Assembly (NCBI GenBank): GCA_949825045.1
Contig: OX463814.1
Coordinates: 30,522,383 to 30,586,382 of the forward strand
Direction: 5' to 3'
From: Argyresthia goedartella
Taxonomy: Eukaryota > Arthropoda > Insecta > Lepidoptera > Argyresthiidae
DNA: 64,000 nucleotides
Below, piece after piece: positions 32,236 through 43,658 of this stretch. The position numbers and the translations under genes were made by a program. How positions within the stretch are numbered: the first letter of the stretch is position 1; each line of letters begins with the position of its first letter. Under the pieces are notes generated by a model. The model worked only from the letters and a program-made list of their open reading frames with translations, ran no database searches and had not been told where the DNA came from.

Positions 32236-33463
32236 AGTAGGTATAAGCAGTATTAATTGAAATAAATATATGTTCGATGGAGGTAATACGCTTCACATTA
32301 GGTATGTAATTTTGTGCAAACATATAGCTGAGCTCATACTGTCAACTATTGATATCCACTAATGTTGTTATTGTTGTTTGTAAGACATTAAAAAACTCCT
32401 TGACCTGTGAAGTTGCAAGATAGTTTACAGGTCTAAACTGGAGATGAAACGGATATCCGGTCATTATACGGTATCCGGTCTAGATTTACTATCTGGTCGA
32501 ATACTGGATAATGATTCACTATCAAGTATTCGACTAGCCGGTTAATTAGACTCGAATTTTATTGATTAATATTGTCATACGAATAAACGTTCACAAAATG
32601 TCGAAATTGTAACAATAACACGCGGAGATATAAATCAACATAATAAATATTGGTAGCATTTTGTCATCCTACAATAACACAATTAGTACTCGTACTGCCC
32701 TAGGGTCAAATTGTGGCGAGTGAATATAAATTTTGCTGTATTAACCTCTTGACTATTAACGCCACTTTTACGTTTAAGGTTTTAATTTTTATTACCAAGG
32801 CTTAAGGTGCAAAATCGCGACCCTTCCCAACTACCGTCGGTTTTTGAGAGGTTAAAGGTCAATAAACTGTTTCGCTGTTCGCTAAAGTTGATAAGAAAAA
32901 AGCTTCAGTAAATATGTCTTTCACTGCCACTGTCAGTGAAAGACATATTTAGTTTTGGTTTTGTACCAAGAAATATAAGTGTCACTAAATCTTTTTATAA
33001 CTTTGAAAATACTGTTGTTATTGGAAGGTTACCTCAAACTTCGAAAGTAAGACATAAACACGATTACCTCAAGTAAGTAATCCCGTTTGCAAGGAAGTAA
33101 AATGTTCGAAAATACCCGAATTGATCGTGCGCCACCTACGCATAATTTACGTTACGACGCGCTAATCGGCTGTTTTCGGCCGGATATTCGGTATCCGGGA
33201 TACGGCCAAACTACTATAACCTTATATTAATTTAGCGACAGGGCTGCATTGAGGGCGGGGTCTAAGTTTGTAGGAAAATTGCACTTGGCCAATTTCTCAC
33301 GACTCCGCGCGAGCGAAGGCGTGGGCAACGGCTAGTAAAACATAAATTTAAAAAGCACCTGCTTAAAGAATGAATAAAGTTTTGTAAGATATAAACATTC
33401 TAAGTATTTAATAAGTATATATTATATACTCTTCTCAGCCTTCATAAATCCGCCCAACAACTA
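32236..33463. other. No gene; CCGG-rich repeat ends
   Basis: Motifs of the type CGGATATCCGG and GGTATCCGG occur at 32449-32490. Their inverted relatives (GGCCGGATATTCGGTATCCGG) occur at 33177-33200. They may be the ends of a decayed DNA element spanning about 32445-33225. No coding sequence is recognisable. Confidence 0.4.
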
Positions 33464-33693
33464 CACTGACGAGCAATGAAAAAGTTCCAGTGGTATAGCA
33501 CCAAATTACTACTAAACGCGAAAGGCTAGCTTGATGACGCCGTCTGCAATATTGAAGTTCATTTAACAGCGCATCAGAATATTACCAATTAAAAACGTAA
33601 ATATTGTAAACTTTATATTGGTTCTATGTCTTAGGAGATATTAAGGTGTTTGTCGGCATTTTGTGGGTGGAACTTTTTCATTGCTCGTCAGTG
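33464..33693. mobile_element. 230-bp TA-flanked MITE with 26-bp perfect TIRs
   Basis: The left end begins CACTGACGAGCAATGAAAAA and the right end is its perfect reverse complement over 26 bp. TA lies at 33462-33463 and 33694-33695. The length and TA duplication fit a mariner-derived MITE. There is no ORF inside. Confidence 0.85.
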
Positions 33694-34154
33694 TATTTCC
33701 ACCGAGTTTAGTTCGAGGAAGTCGACGCTACAAACTGTGATCATATTACATTGTATATCAGACATTCAAAATCATATCGTCACGCCCCCGTCCTCATGAA
33801 AGGGATCAGAGGCCATGTTTAAGTCGGTATTTGACAGCTCCAGTTTGCGTGACATATCCGAGGTTACAAATAAAAAGTTTCATCGGCTTAGCACCATTCG
33901 TTTTTTACACGACTCCCCAAAAAGTAAGTGTAATGTCTGATGATGAATTCAGGGTTCAGGTATATAATATTATAAAAACATATTACCAAACTTATAATCT
34001 GCAGAACGTATCCTCACGCTATGATGAATAGGTGCTGAAATAAAATGTGTTACAGTAAGGTAGCGAAATCTTCTCTATTTAGCCATAAACTTCTACGGAG
34101 AATAATGTCGCATATGTTTTGTTTACTAAGAAAACCAAAGGTGTGTTTAAATGA
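33694..34154. other. No gene recognised
   Basis: A 66-residue ORF at 33831-34031 has no recognisable domain. No repeat structure was seen. Confidence 0.4.
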
Positions 34155-34370
34155 ATAAATATAATAAATATTGGAGGACTATCTTACACAAATTGAACTA
34201 GGCCCGGCCCATATTAAGCTCAACAAGGCTTGTGTTATGGGTACTAGACGATATATTTAATAGAGATAAATACTTTTGTAAATGCATAGAAAACATCTAA
34301 GACTAAGAAACAATAGTCATGCTCATCACACAAATATTTGACTTTACAGGGATTCGAACCCTATGTTTGG
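34155..34370 (-). mobile_element. SINE family C, head-truncated copy
   Basis: It shares 'cttgtgttatgggtactagacgat' and 'cttacacaaattgaactaggccc' with the copy at 2092-2356. A degenerate B box (GGTTCGAATCCC, minus strand) lies near 34350-34361. The A-box end is missing. Confidence 0.7.
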
Positions 34371-34689
34371 TAGTATACCGGGAGAGGTCATCATTCAGTA
34401 CCATCGTCATGCCATTTTGATACTCTATACTGTAGCATTGATGACATTGCCTAGTTTAGCCAAATGAACCTTGAATACGCTTGATTACCATACCTTTTTA
34501 ACGCGATCCACTACACAAGTGTCTTATAGAATGTGACAGGAGCGATCATAATAAATTACATCTGATAAAAAGTGTTTGTTCCTAAAGAGTCCACGCTGTT
34601 TATAAAAGTTTCGTTATCCGGAGTGAGGCTACTGCCGTTATATAGTATTAGTTAGTAGTTACGAATTTTGATAAGAACTTCCGTATAAT

Positions 34690-34880
34690 TGTCGACCTCC
34701 GTGGTGTTGCGGTCGAGGCTGTGCTTCCCAAGCCCAGTCCTAAGTCTTGGATGTTTACGTGTTTGTGACGTCGATGTTTCTGTTTCTGGTGCCCACGACA
34801 AAGGGTAGATTAGTGTGAGGCCATAAGTAATTTATGTGCCTGTGTCTGAATGTGTGAAGGTATGTGTGTGTGTATACATT
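34690..34880 (+). mobile_element. SINE family A, degraded copy
   Basis: It starts with GACCTCCGTGGTG and shares the body GTGACGTCGATGTTTC and TGTGAGGCCATAAG with the other A copies. The B-box part of the head is deleted. Confidence 0.65.
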
Positions 34881-35157
34881 TAAATATAACAGAATCGACG
34901 GGCTAGTCAGGTAGGTTGCTGCTACCACTGGTACGGAGATTTCCCTTTCCTATCCTTGTTGACTTCTTGGCAGACAGTACATAATATAAATGCGATTAGT
35001 CTTGAGCAGTGAACTAAAGTAATCCTAAGGACAGAATGTAACAGAGGTACGGGGGTTGGGGGGCGGAGCCCCCATTAAAAGAGAAGGAAATTATGAAACT
35101 GGATAAAATACTACTTGGAGCTTTGACCCATTCGGCAGACGACGATGTAGATGTCAA

Positions 35158-35350
35158 CGACCTCTGTGGCGCAGCGGTAGTGGCTCTGTCTACCATGCGA
35201 GAGGTCCCGGGTTCGAACCCCGGCTGGGGGTAAAAGAAAAAAAAAACCTCCGGTTTTGGATATTTACATGGGTGTGACGTTGCTGTTTCTGGTTCCCACT
35301 GGTTTCTGGGTATGCTTATGTGGAGCCAGAAGCAATGTATATATCACCGT
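35158..35350 (+). mobile_element. SINE family A
   Basis: The head CGACCTCTGTGGCGCAGCGG, B box GGTTCGAACCC (35210-35220), a GGGGGTAAAAG-polyA link and a GTGACGTTGCTGTTTC body are all present. It is the best-preserved head of this family in the window. It lies about 280 bp after a degraded copy in the same orientation. Confidence 0.8.
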
Positions 35351-36544
35351 AAGATAGTCAAAACCGTTAGTTGATACAAGAGCGGTTTAAGAATTTACGT
35401 TTCTTTTGTTCTTAAATGTCAACCTAACATGAAGACTATTCGGGGGCTTCGCTGGGCTCACCCCCTCTAGTCTTCACTGCATTGTTTGCCCTGGTATTTC
35501 GTTTGCAATTCAAGTTTAAACCAGTTTACTATTTAACGGTTTTAACCGTTACTTTATAAACTAACGCGTCATTTAGTAAGCAGTACGCTACAGTTTACTA
35601 TTTGTTGATAGTTGGCCAACAAACGAGAAAAAAACGTAAGTTCATCAACTAAGGGTTTCGACAATCTGGCGATGATGAATATGCCTGTATGATAATGTAA
35701 TGTTGATGTGCACTGTACCTAATCTACGAGTAAATACGAGTAAACTTGAAATGTTTTTTTAGTAGGAGCGTGATAGGCGTGCAATATAGAAAGTGTTAAG
35801 TTTTATTTAACCAGAGTCCAGTTAATTGAAATTATTTTTTTTATCGTGGACCTTTCGCAATAATGTTTAGTTTGCAGTCGGCGGACCTATTTTCTACAAT
35901 TCCTAAAAATAAGGTCTTCCGACTACAAACAAAACATTATATAAAAAATATAGACTTCAGGTGTATTTGTTTATATTGGTGTACATATTAAAACAATTCC
36001 TTAATCCATTTACAAATCGTTTGTAACTTTTTAGTTCGCTTCGTAGTTGTGTTTCTTAATTTATATTAATTAACATATCACAATTGTAATTCGAGTGCAA
36101 TACGATGTCTGACGCGAAAATGTTTACGAAGCTAGGAATAATAAAAAATAAAACATCGACGGAGAAATTATGGCTGTTTAGAAGGATTCCGCTCCTTCGT
36201 TATCTACCATTAAAACGACCATACCATTAACGATATTCCTCGACTCTGTATTACCGTTTCTGCCACCACGGATAAAACGCGAAATAAATTGAGAAACTCG
36301 TCATCGGGCATGTTCGATTATATATCAATATGTTAGTAGAAGCATGGACGAATAATTTATTAGTCCATGGTAGAAGTAACAAAGCAAAGCCCGTGGTTAC
36401 CGTACATGGAATACTTATCTCTAATAAGTTATTTCTTCCAGCAAACCAAGTTCCGATGAGAAAGGTTGATTGTTGAGCAGGGTACGACCTATGTGTGAAG
36501 TACATCAATAAAATATATATGCGATTGCCTAAAAATGCCTTTTA
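35351..36544. other. No gene; one stem-loop
   Basis: An imperfect stem-loop spans 35861-35940 (AATGTTTAGTTTGCAGTCGG pairs with CGACTACAAACAAAACATT). A minus-strand LINE-tail block (ttatctctaat..cttccagcaaacc) lies near 36415-36450. No coding sequence can be supported. Confidence 0.5.
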
Positions 36545-37190
36545 AATGCATTGAGAGTTGAAACGACCCTGATGGTGCAGTCCATTCCACAACCGAATGG
36601 CCACACACTTCATGACTTTTTAAACCTCTAAAAACTGAGTACAAGATGGGTGCCACGAATGCTTATAGCACTGCAGAAACAATTGAATGTTGTTTGTCAC
36701 TATTCAATTTTTGCGATTCTGTATTTGGGCTTAACAGGCGAGGCCCAAATACAGAATCGCAAAATCAGAAATACAAAGAGTGCAAAACGCATGTGCCAGG
36801 TTCTGCTACAATATCAAGAAGAGGGACCACGTTACCCCTTATTTAAACACAAATGGAGTCCTAAAGATGTCAGCCCGACGAAAATCTCATAGTGCATGCC
36901 TATTACATAAAGTAATACACTCAAAAAGGCCGGGCTACTTATTCGAAAAGCTATGTTTTACGAAAAACATCCACAATAGAGGGACACGTTCGAAGGAGGA
37001 GAACAAACTGTCTATCCCTAGGCACAGGACCAGCGGATTCAGAGGGGGCTTTCAGAGGGGGCGTTTTGCATCAGCGAAAATTTGGAATGATCTGCCACCA
37101 CCTTTGCGGTTGCCTATGTATATAGATACATTCAAAAAAACATTTGAAAAATATCTCCTGGATGAGCAGAGGACAAAACTGTAAGGCCAC
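36545..37190 (+). pseudogene. LINE RT C-terminal relic
   Basis: The frame ending at 37184 gives NACARFCYNIKKRDHVTPYL and FASAKIWNDLPPPLRL, the usual C-terminus of CR1/Jockey-group RT. It ends in a stop near 37184. Upstream at 36709-36764 is a perfect inverted repeat that does not belong to the RT. The region 36545-36620 carries the dispersed 'gatggtgcag..attccacaacc' block. The catalytic core is absent. Confidence 0.7.
36709..36764. repeat. Perfect 22-bp inverted repeat
   Basis: Arms 36709-36730 and 36743-36764 (TTTTGCGATTCTGTATTTGGGC and its complement) surround a 12-nt loop. It sits at the start of the open RT relic. Confidence 0.9.
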
Positions 37191-37439
37191 CAGTGCCACC
37201 TGTATTATTCTGTATTATTCTTTAGGTCTTTAATGGCAAAAAAAAACCCTACCCTTACAATAAAATATTCTGCTATAACAATAGTGTTCATATGTGTGTG
37301 TGCTGAGCTAAGCTTAATTTTAAGAAGCTTAATTTTCAGCTTAAGCCTAATCAAACGTCATTAGTTTTATTTTTTCTCATTTATAATTTATTTTTATTTT
37401 TATTACTGTTTAAATGCTCATGCAAACGTATTTGGCAGG

Positions 37440-37668
37440 GTTTAATTATTTTCTCTATTGTTGGTCTTTATAGTTTACTGTTATTATAATTATGTGTGTA
37501 TGTGGTAGTCCTGTGTTCCGAAGGTCCGGCTGAAAACCAGCGCTGAGCAGAGACCCGTCTGAGCTTAGCATTGCTGAGCCGGGTCCTATTAACACTATGA
37601 CCGTGTAATAATCAATTGTCTCTACTGTATAATGTGTGTTAATAAAGTCATTTCTATTTCTATTTCTT
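37440..37668 (+). mobile_element. LINE 3' UTR and TTTCTA tail
   Basis: 'ggtccggctgaaaaccagcgctgag' and 'gctgagccgggtcc' blocks followed by 'aataaagtcatttctatttctatttctt' fit a common lepidopteran LINE 3' end with a TTTCTA simple tail. It directly abuts the mariner relic, so it was probably inserted into it. Confidence 0.6.
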
Positions 37669-37960
37669 GTGAAGAGTTCTTGGAACTTTCTGGTGAGAAT
37701 ACTACTTGTGTACTCGCTCGCATGGTACCGGAGATAAAATCTGAGTTCGTCTTTACCGCCCTGAGAGCAAACTCCAGTCAATTCAGTGGCACAAAAAGGG
37801 TTCACCACCTCCGAAAAGTTTAAAGTCAATCGGTCAAAAAGCTCATGGACACAGTATTCTAGGACTCAAAAGGATTTTTGCTCATTGAATACTTATACCA
37901 AAAAGGCCAAAGCATAACTCAGTAGCATAAGCAACCACTATGGAAACTATTAGTTAAACA

Positions 37961-38622
37961 AACCGGTCAAGTGGGAGTCAGACTCGCGCTCGAGAGGTTC
38001 CGTACCACCCTATAATGGTAGGGATGGTGTGTAGTTAAAAGTTTGGATTTTACATTGCAAAAAATTGTTTACAAAGTTATTGGTTATTGAATTCATATAT
38101 TTTACAAAACACATTTATAAAGGCAAGCTTATCTCTAACATGAGATTTCTTCCAGCAAACCCAAGATTAAATGTACGCATATCCATGTACGTAACCTGCA
38201 TTTTTAAGTTTGTATATAGTTTACAGATAAATAAAAAACCTTGACAATTCCGGGTAGGTTTTCTTTTAATCTTAGGTTTTATATTCTGTATTTTTTCATA
38301 ATTTTAGACTCTTTAGTTTCGGAGATGGCGGGGGAAAGAGCATTTTTTTCAGTTTTTTGATCATAGCTTCTGAAGTTATCGAAACTAAAAAAAATGATTT
38401 TTAAGGAGTTTTTTTTTGGTTTTGTCAATTTAACACCTCCAATTTTTCGTAGCAATTAGATTTGCATTATGTTGCGGTGATCAGGATAAGTATTTCTGCA
38501 TGAGATTTCGAGATTCTATCTCTTTTAGTTCCTGAGAAAAGTGCCTGTGACAGACGGACGAACGGACACACGAGTGATCCTATAAGGGTTTCGTTTTACC
38601 TTTTGAGGTACGGAACCCTAAA
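37961..38622 (+). repeat. Dispersed GGTACGGAACCC repeat, copy 1
   Basis: It starts AACCGGTCAAGTGGGAGTC and ends GAGGTACGGAACCCTAAAAA after 'gacagacggacgaacggac'. It is longer than other copies because of internal LINE-tail-like sequence near 38110-38160 and extra AT-rich DNA. It interrupts mariner block 1/2. Confidence 0.75.
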
Positions 38623-38796
38623 AAGATGTAGAAAACTGACCGCGGATGTGTTGCTCGTCCACCATAACGCGTTGCTTCACTTGGCGCGCGTTGCCAAGGC
38701 TGCTATTCAGGAGTATGGTTTCTAAGAGTCAAATCATCCACCTAACAGTCCAGATTTATCATCTAGTGACTGATTTTTGTTCCCAAATCTGAAAAA

Positions 38797-39197
38797 AAAC
38801 CGATCAAGTGCGAGTCTAAATCGCGCACGAAGGGTTCCGTACCACCGTTCAATGGAAGCGATGGTGTGGAGTGAATAGTTTGGATTTAACACAGCAAAAT
38901 ATTGTTTACAAAGTTATTGGTGCGGTTACTTTCAGACTCCATGTACGTAACCAGGTGCATCCATAAGTTTGTATGTGGTATTGAAAGAATTGTTGTATGG
39001 GAGCCCCCTTAAATATTTCTTTTATCCTGTTTTTTAGTATTTGTTGTTATAGCGGCAACAGAAATACATAATCTGTGAAAATTTCAACTCTCTAGCTAGC
39101 CAGGTTCTTGAGATACAGCCTGGTGACAGACGGACGGACAGCGAAGTCTTAGTAATAGGGTTCCGTTCTTACCCGTTGGGTACGGAACCCTAAAAAG
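38797..39197 (+). repeat. Dispersed GGTACGGAACCC repeat, copy 2
   Basis: The best compact copy: start ACCGATCAAGTGCGAGTC, sub-terminal GGGTTCCGTACC, core with 'ccatgtacgtaaccaggtgc' and 'gttgttatagcggcaac', then 'gacggacggacagcg' and terminal GGTACGGAACCC. The GGGTTCCGTACC/GGTACGGAACCC pair forms inverted repeats near the ends. No coding capacity. It interrupts mariner block 2/3. Confidence 0.8.
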
Positions 39198-39400
39198 AGC
39201 TTCGTGGAAAGCGATCTTCCGACGATGAAGAGCTCAAGGTGGCCCTAAACGACCATTTGTCAGGCATGAAGAAATTATTTTTGGAGGGTATAGAAAAGAT
39301 AATAATTTCATGCTCTAAGAAGTGTATTGAGGTTCCAGTGGACTCTGTAGCAAAATTATACTCTTCAGCTTTTTATGTAATGTTTTTATATCGAGATACC

Positions 39401-42400
39401 TTGAATTCCCCTCTTATTATTCTATTATTATATTTACGTAATATTCTGCCGCCACCTCCTTTAAATCATAATAACAAGTTCAAAAGTGCAATATGTTGCA
39501 AATATTGAACAACGCGGGCGTCTGCAGATTCAAGCACGTCCGACCTATTTTGTTGCAAAATAGCAAAAGTTTGTGTAAGTATAGAATTATTCCGCTGAGT
39601 TGGGAATTCCGAACACGAAAGGTGAATTTTATGAGGCAGGAGGCGATTGTAGGAAACCGACGTAGAGTAGGCCGAATAGCAAGTATAAAGGTTTCGTAAT
39701 AAAGTTTAACTGGCGATGATCAAAGCCCACAATGAATTCACTTGTTTTACTTTATAGTTCTTCAACAAGACTTATCCGTTGCCGAAACACAGCAGAGGCC
39801 AATTGTTTTAATAAGCCCAGAGATTGATAAATTATCCACGTCAATTACCTTCTTTACAAAATGTACAGCGATAATAATAAAGCGATATAAAACAAGTATT
39901 TATTAAAAGTTCTTCATTAGAAATATTTTAAAGCAATAAAGAAGATAAAAACGGCAACGAACAGACTATGTTAAATTAAACTCCAAGTGACTCCAACTAA
40001 GGAAACACGATAAAAGACTGTTCTCTTTCATGAAACAATGCCGGTTGCAGGAGCGCTTGAAACTTCAATATCCGGGTACTAACTTTGTCCCAAGTAAATT
40101 TCTCTTTAAAGGAGGCACACTCCTGCCAAGTGGGCAAACAATCCCAAAGAACTGCATCGTAAGAGCACGCGGTAAGAACTTGCGCGTGTTACGAGATTTG
40201 CATACCGAATTAGGACAAACCCATTTTATTTTGACCCCGGATGTGGACAAACGGGGTCATGTGGACACGCGCATTATGTGTCATGTATTGTTGTCCCTTC
40301 TATTTTTGAACTGTGCTTATTTTGTGCGACAGTCCTTTGTATCGCGTAACGTTGGAAAAATTTAAGCCATCTTGATAGTATATTAATTAATGAGAAAGTT
40401 GTGATTATATGTTGTTATGAATAACCAAAAGGTCAATTAAAAGTCTTCAATTGAGTCATCCAGATCTTTTTTCCAGATTCTTACTAAACCTCGGAAATCA
40501 GATGTTAGTGAAATTATAAGTTATACGTTACACAGCTAAACTAGTTACGTACTAAATGATTTCCTGTCGTGAAACGTTTCCCAGCGTGGACCTGCCGATT
40601 CACCTTCGATTACTATATCTGTTTACAACTTTTCCTTCATGAGAGCAATTTTCCAAGAGAATGGTGCCCTTTGCATCAATCGCTTCCGAGCCCATGAGTT
40701 TAAAGTCGCACACTAATGCATCCTTTATGACGATGGGTGTAAAGCTGGATTTCTGTCAGGTTAGAAGCATTGCATCAGTTTCACGGCCAGTGCACTTGCT
40801 GGCCTCGGTGGCCAGTAAATCAATACAGGCTTACGACGTGCTGTCTACTTTGATAGTGATGGACAAATTGCATATCCGTTTTGGTACTTGTAATGGGCTT
40901 CATCGTATGTATACGGAGCTTAATATTGTATTATAATGGAATTGTGTTACAATTTTCACTATGAATCTTTCAGAGCAAATTTATTAATCACATAAACATA
41001 CAGCATTGGCGTACGGGCTGCCAAAAATAAATTAACGTCAATAAACTGAAGTTTCATAATAGTGTTTATCATAATTATCTGGTGCAAAGAGTGAAAGATA
41101 TTCAAGAGCGATCTCTCATTCAAGAAAAACAAGAAAATTGCTTTTTCCGTAGCTAATTACTACTGGAAAGAACAGTTCACTTCGCTTGTTTTAAAATTTC
41201 AAGCCTGTAGGTCTGCTAGAAGTACATTAGATATTAATGATCTATGAGGAGTCAGTCAGTGATAAAATTACGGAACTTTGAACCGCTGTCGTTTCAAATC
41301 TACTGGATCAAATTGGCTGATTTTTTGGAATATGTCTATGTAAATTGTGACCTATCAGTCACAGGGGGGGTCGAAACTACCCCAAAGTGCTTAACCCCTC
41401 CACTCCAAAATAGTAACAGGCGGGTCGAAAATACCCCAAAGTGCTTGCCCCTCCACTCCCCCCTTTTGATTTTTTTTCCGCAACATCTTGTGTAGCTAGA
41501 ATTCCTTAGAGTGCCTCTCAAATTTTATTGAAATCCGTCGATAAATAACGCATCAGAAAACTTCCCCATTATACGGCTATTGTACGGCTGTAAATTTGTG
41601 TGTTATAGGCATCTTGGGATAATGACCCTGATGAGTCACCGTGCTCGTTGTAAAATTAATCCCTATTTTCTAGAAATCAAAACGTGCGCGGTGGTGGTAC
41701 AAAATAATGATCAACGATCACAAGTTGAACTTTTAGACAGCTTTATGTAAAGATTAATTGCAAAATCGTAAATTGAGTTTGTGCGGTAGAATAAAAGTTT
41801 GAGATTCGTGATAACATTTAAAAGTTTCACTTTTGGCGGATTAAGTGGTGGGTTAAGGAGGGATGACCTATCGGGGATTGTATAATTAGTTGGTTTTCGA
41901 GACTCTGGAACCCAATAGTCTAAATGATAAAATCATATGAAGGGAAGGTTTTCTATAAAATTTCTATGCCAGGCCAACTAAACTCGCCATTAGCGACTGT
42001 TTCGCACCGTGAGGTGACGTAAAATGCAAAATTCGGTTCAACGCATACATTATATAAGAAGGATAAACCAGATAATGATTTTATTTTTATTTTATTTATT
42101 TATTAATTCATTAACAATATACATTGTGTCTGAAATCACTTAATATCTAATACTATTACTAAATTTAATTTTCAGAATAAATCAATAATTTAAATTAATG
42201 TCACATGTTGTCATATCTTGTGGTTGATTGCCCACCATGCAGCTATAACCACATCACGTTTTCGTTCCATTTAGAGTATTTATTAAGAATCTGTTAAATA
42301 CCTAATTAGTCGTGTATATAGAACTACCAGAAATCCAAAGGCCATGCCAATTTCGAAATATTTGAGAAAATTATGCAGGAAGTCTTTGCTGGATGGTTTT

Positions 42401-42459
42401 GAAGGCATGAGGTTCAAAACCGCGGTGCCTCTTAATCAGGTCCAGGTCTCCAGTCATTA
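39401..42459. other. No gene recognised; one small duplication
   Basis: ORFs at 39493-39699, 40030-40365 and 40661-40936 show no known domain. A 55-bp tandem duplication (GGGTCGAAA.TACCCCAAAGTGCTT..CCCCTCCACTCC) lies at about 41367-41460. An AT-rich simple tail lies at 42080-42115. Confidence 0.5.
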
Positions 42460-43600
42460 AATATGGGTGATGATTTTGTTAAATCCAACGCTGAGGCAGG
42501 TCGGGCTTTCGAAACTTTCTTTAACAATTATAACCTTACTCACAACAGAACGACTAAACTCATCCCTATATGAAGAAGAGCCATTGTTAAAAAATAGCAC
42601 TAGCGTCAGTAATGTAGTTTTCAATTTAATCATGTATCCCCAGGGACATTGTCAAGACAGTTAGATTACTTAACTTCATTTCATTTAATTCAGAAATTTT
42701 AAGTGTAGCGCCGCCCCATATGTTGACGATGGAGCTTTCCCAGACCTCATGAAGCATAGTAAACGTATACCTCTGTTCAAGTCAAGAGATAAATGTGATC
42801 CTTCAAACTTCAGGCCAATACCGGTACTTCCAGCATTAAGTAGACCATTTAAAATTATTATACTCAATAAAATACAATACAATTTTTCTTAGGGTAAAAA
42901 TACAGCGAATGCAGACATTACTATTATATCTCATATTTTCTCTCCATGGGAGGCCGCACAGATTGCTATCGGCATTTTTTACAATCTGTTGAAGGCATTT
43001 GATTGTGTCGATCATAATACTCTATTTGAGTGACTAAAATCGTACTTAAGCAATACAATTCAAAAGGCAGAAATCAACGGCGTAAAATCTGATGGATCTG
43101 GTGTCAAAATCGGCGTTCCAAATGGTTCCATACAAGTTGCTTTCTTATTCCGGGTATATATTAACGATCTGCCTTTTGTGGTGGAGAATTTGACTGACAT
43201 AGTTTTGATTGCTGGTGATAATTCATTGTCTTCAAAATTTAAAGACAAAAAGAAGATTTTGTTGATATTAATAATATACCGTCTTTAACAATGAACTGGG
43301 TCAAAGTTTATGATTTATTGTTAAACGCTGGTAAATCCAAGTGTATCAAATTCTCTTTTCCAAATGTCAGGCCAGTTGAGACTAGTTTAGTGTTCAACAT
43401 CAACACGTAAGAATGAGTAAATAAGATGAAGTGTCTTGGTATTACTATTGAGAGACTGGAGAGATTGAGATTTATTAGCCGGTAGATTAAGTTATGTGGC
43501 TTACTCTGTTAAAACACGGATTTGGCTACATCTATATTTTAAATTGCTCAAAATGCCGTTTGATATATTCATAAATCATCAAAAACTACTATTTCTAAAA
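42460..43600 (+). pseudogene. Decayed LINE RT
   Basis: Scattered frames give LLKNSTSVSNVVFNL, then FPDLMKHSKRIPLFKS and DPSNFRPIPVLP (RT fingers), LKAFDCVDHNTLFE (first catalytic block), and GVPNGSIQVAFLFRVYINDLP (B/palm). An IVLIAGDNS sequence stands where the FADD catalytic box is expected, followed by KCLGITIE. Several frameshifts and stops and the lost catalytic aspartates show an old dead copy of a Jockey/CR1-type element. Confidence 0.8.
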
Positions 43601-43658
43601 AGGGATATTACAGTTTTCAAGAATACATAAATGACAAGAGAAGTGCTTAGTAACTATA

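Larger units (their letters stand above)
37669..39400 (+). pseudogene. Mariner transposase relic, split by two repeats
   Basis: Three blocks follow mariner order. Block 1 (37669-37960) has a degenerate GDE-type first catalytic region (GDKI then a stop), IQWHKKG and DSKGFLLIEYL. Block 2 (38623-38796) has ADVLLVHHNALLHLARVA and HPPNSPDLSSSD, the second and third catalytic Asp area of a D34D transposase. Block 3 (39198-39400) has GKRSSDDEELKVALNDHL and LEGIEKI. Dispersed-repeat copies at 37961-38622 and 38797-39197 separate the blocks. Stops in blocks 1 and 2 show decay beyond the insertions. Confidence 0.8.

Noticed and set aside
40030..40936. Possible host exons at 40030-40365 and 40661-40936
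   Set aside because: They have no recognisable domain, no convincing splice context and repeat-rich surroundings; support is too weak to call a gene.
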